Source: Actinomycetes bacterium (GTDB taxonomy: Bacteria; Actinomycetota; Actinomycetes; Propionibacteriales; Propionibacteriaceae). Taken from it: DNA of 5,933 nt. The position numbers were made by a program, and so were the translations under genes. The stretch spans positions 1 through 5,933 of the forward strand of contig JAEZGC010000260.1 in assembly GCA_023437345.1 (NCBI GenBank). Reading direction: 5' to 3'. The stretch's first letter is position 1; every line of letters begins with the position of its first letter. Positions 5,588 through 5,933 of this stretch are shown one piece after another. Below the pieces are notes generated by a model. The model worked only from the letters and a program-made list of their open reading frames with translations, was not told where the DNA came from and searched no databases.

Positions 5588-5933
5588 TCAGCCGCGAAGC
5601 CGCAGCACTGAGCGGGGGAACAGCCTGCGCCACGGCTTGCCGCCGGTCCGGGTCGCCGTCAGTCCGGCTGCCGCCGCCCGCGCCCGGCCCGCGACGTCGC
5701 TGGCGTCCAGCGAGGCAGCGAACCTGGCACGCTCGACCTCCACCGCCAGCTCCTGGGCGGCCGCCACCGCGTCGGGGTCGAGCACGTCGGCCAGTGCCCG
5801 GGCGATCTGCCGCGGGGTGCCGGCCGGCCACGGGTGGCCGGAGTCGATCACCGAATCGCGCAGCTCGTCCCAGGCGTCCTCGGCCATCCGGGCCGGATCC
5901 CGGTCGGGCCGCAGCCGCCACCAGCTGCGGCCC
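5588..5933 (-). CDS. C-terminal end of a TgpA-like transglutaminase/DUF4129 membrane protein, truncated by window edge
   Basis: On the minus strand the frame is open from the right edge to TGA at 5590-5588, giving 114 residues. The ATG at 5887 is probably internal, because the reading continues upstream with plausible sequence (SWWRLRPDRD). The visible part is soluble and helical: AEDAWDELRDSVIDSGHPWP, then GTPRQIARALADVL, then an Ala-rich helix with AAQELAVEVERARFA, ending in a basic WRRLFPRSVLRL. This pattern, a W-x-E-L-x-D helix followed by a P-W-P turn and a VERARFA helix, resembles the cytoplasmic C-terminal region after the last TM helix of actinobacterial TgpA/DUF3488-DUF4129 transglutaminase-like proteins, often found with MoxR and DUF58 genes and near DUF3040. 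The catalytic domain is outside the window, so the assignment rests on the tail alone. Confidence 0.6.
   Translation of the reverse strand, partial: GRSWWRLRPDRDPARMAEDAWDELRDSVIDSGHPWPAGTPRQIARALADVLDPDAVAAAQELAVEVERARFAASLDASDVAGRARAAAAGLTATRTGGKPWRRLFPRSVLRLRG

Noticed and set aside
5511..5921. 136-codon minus-strand open frame overlapping the right-hand gene
   Set aside because: It runs through the hairpin and the 3' end of the DUF3040 gene and has a low-complexity Arg/Gly/Ala composition. The frame ending at 5588 has sensible helical sequence and stops before the terminator.

Overview
This window is GC-rich, and strong G/C preference at third codon positions together with the presence of a DUF3040 gene point to a high-GC Actinomycetota. 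The family-level gene content would fit Propionibacteriales or a relative, but that is inference. Almost all of it is coding and reads as an ordinary conserved chromosomal locus. I see no mobile element, CRISPR array, tRNA or rRNA.

Positions 1 to 5058 hold most of one Mrp-type (Mnh/Pha) multisubunit Na+/H+ antiporter operon on the + strand, in the canonical order A(B)-C-D-E-F-G. The first gene is cut by the left edge. What remains is the end of the proton-channel (ND5/NuoL-like) part of MnhA, followed by the MbhD-like (DUF4040), MbhE-like and MnhB domains in one reading frame, so subunits A and B are fused. Then come mnhC (NuoK-like), mnhD (NuoN/M-like, with all the expected channel Glu/Lys residues), mnhE, mnhF and mnhG. 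Every junction overlaps by 1, 4 or 11 nt, so the six reading frames are probably translationally coupled. The real starts of mnhC (ATG 1833) and mnhF (GTG 4374) lie inside much longer open frames and are set by these overlaps. The subunits would form one membrane complex exchanging cytoplasmic Na+ (or another monovalent cation) for external H+, serving pH and salt homeostasis.

After a 96-nt gap with a plausible promoter and a strong Shine-Dalgarno comes a small two-TM DUF3040 protein (5155-5529, +). It converges on the C-terminal end of a minus-strand gene (5588 to the right edge) that resembles the C-terminus of a TgpA-like transglutaminase/DUF4129 membrane protein. An 11-bp perfect GC-rich hairpin lies between the convergent stops and probably terminates both.

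The less ordinary points are modest: a strongly acidic C-terminal tail on MnhC, basic tails on MnhE and MnhF, and the restriction of rare AUA codons to mnhC, mnhD and mnhF. I found no convincing evidence of an undescribed system.
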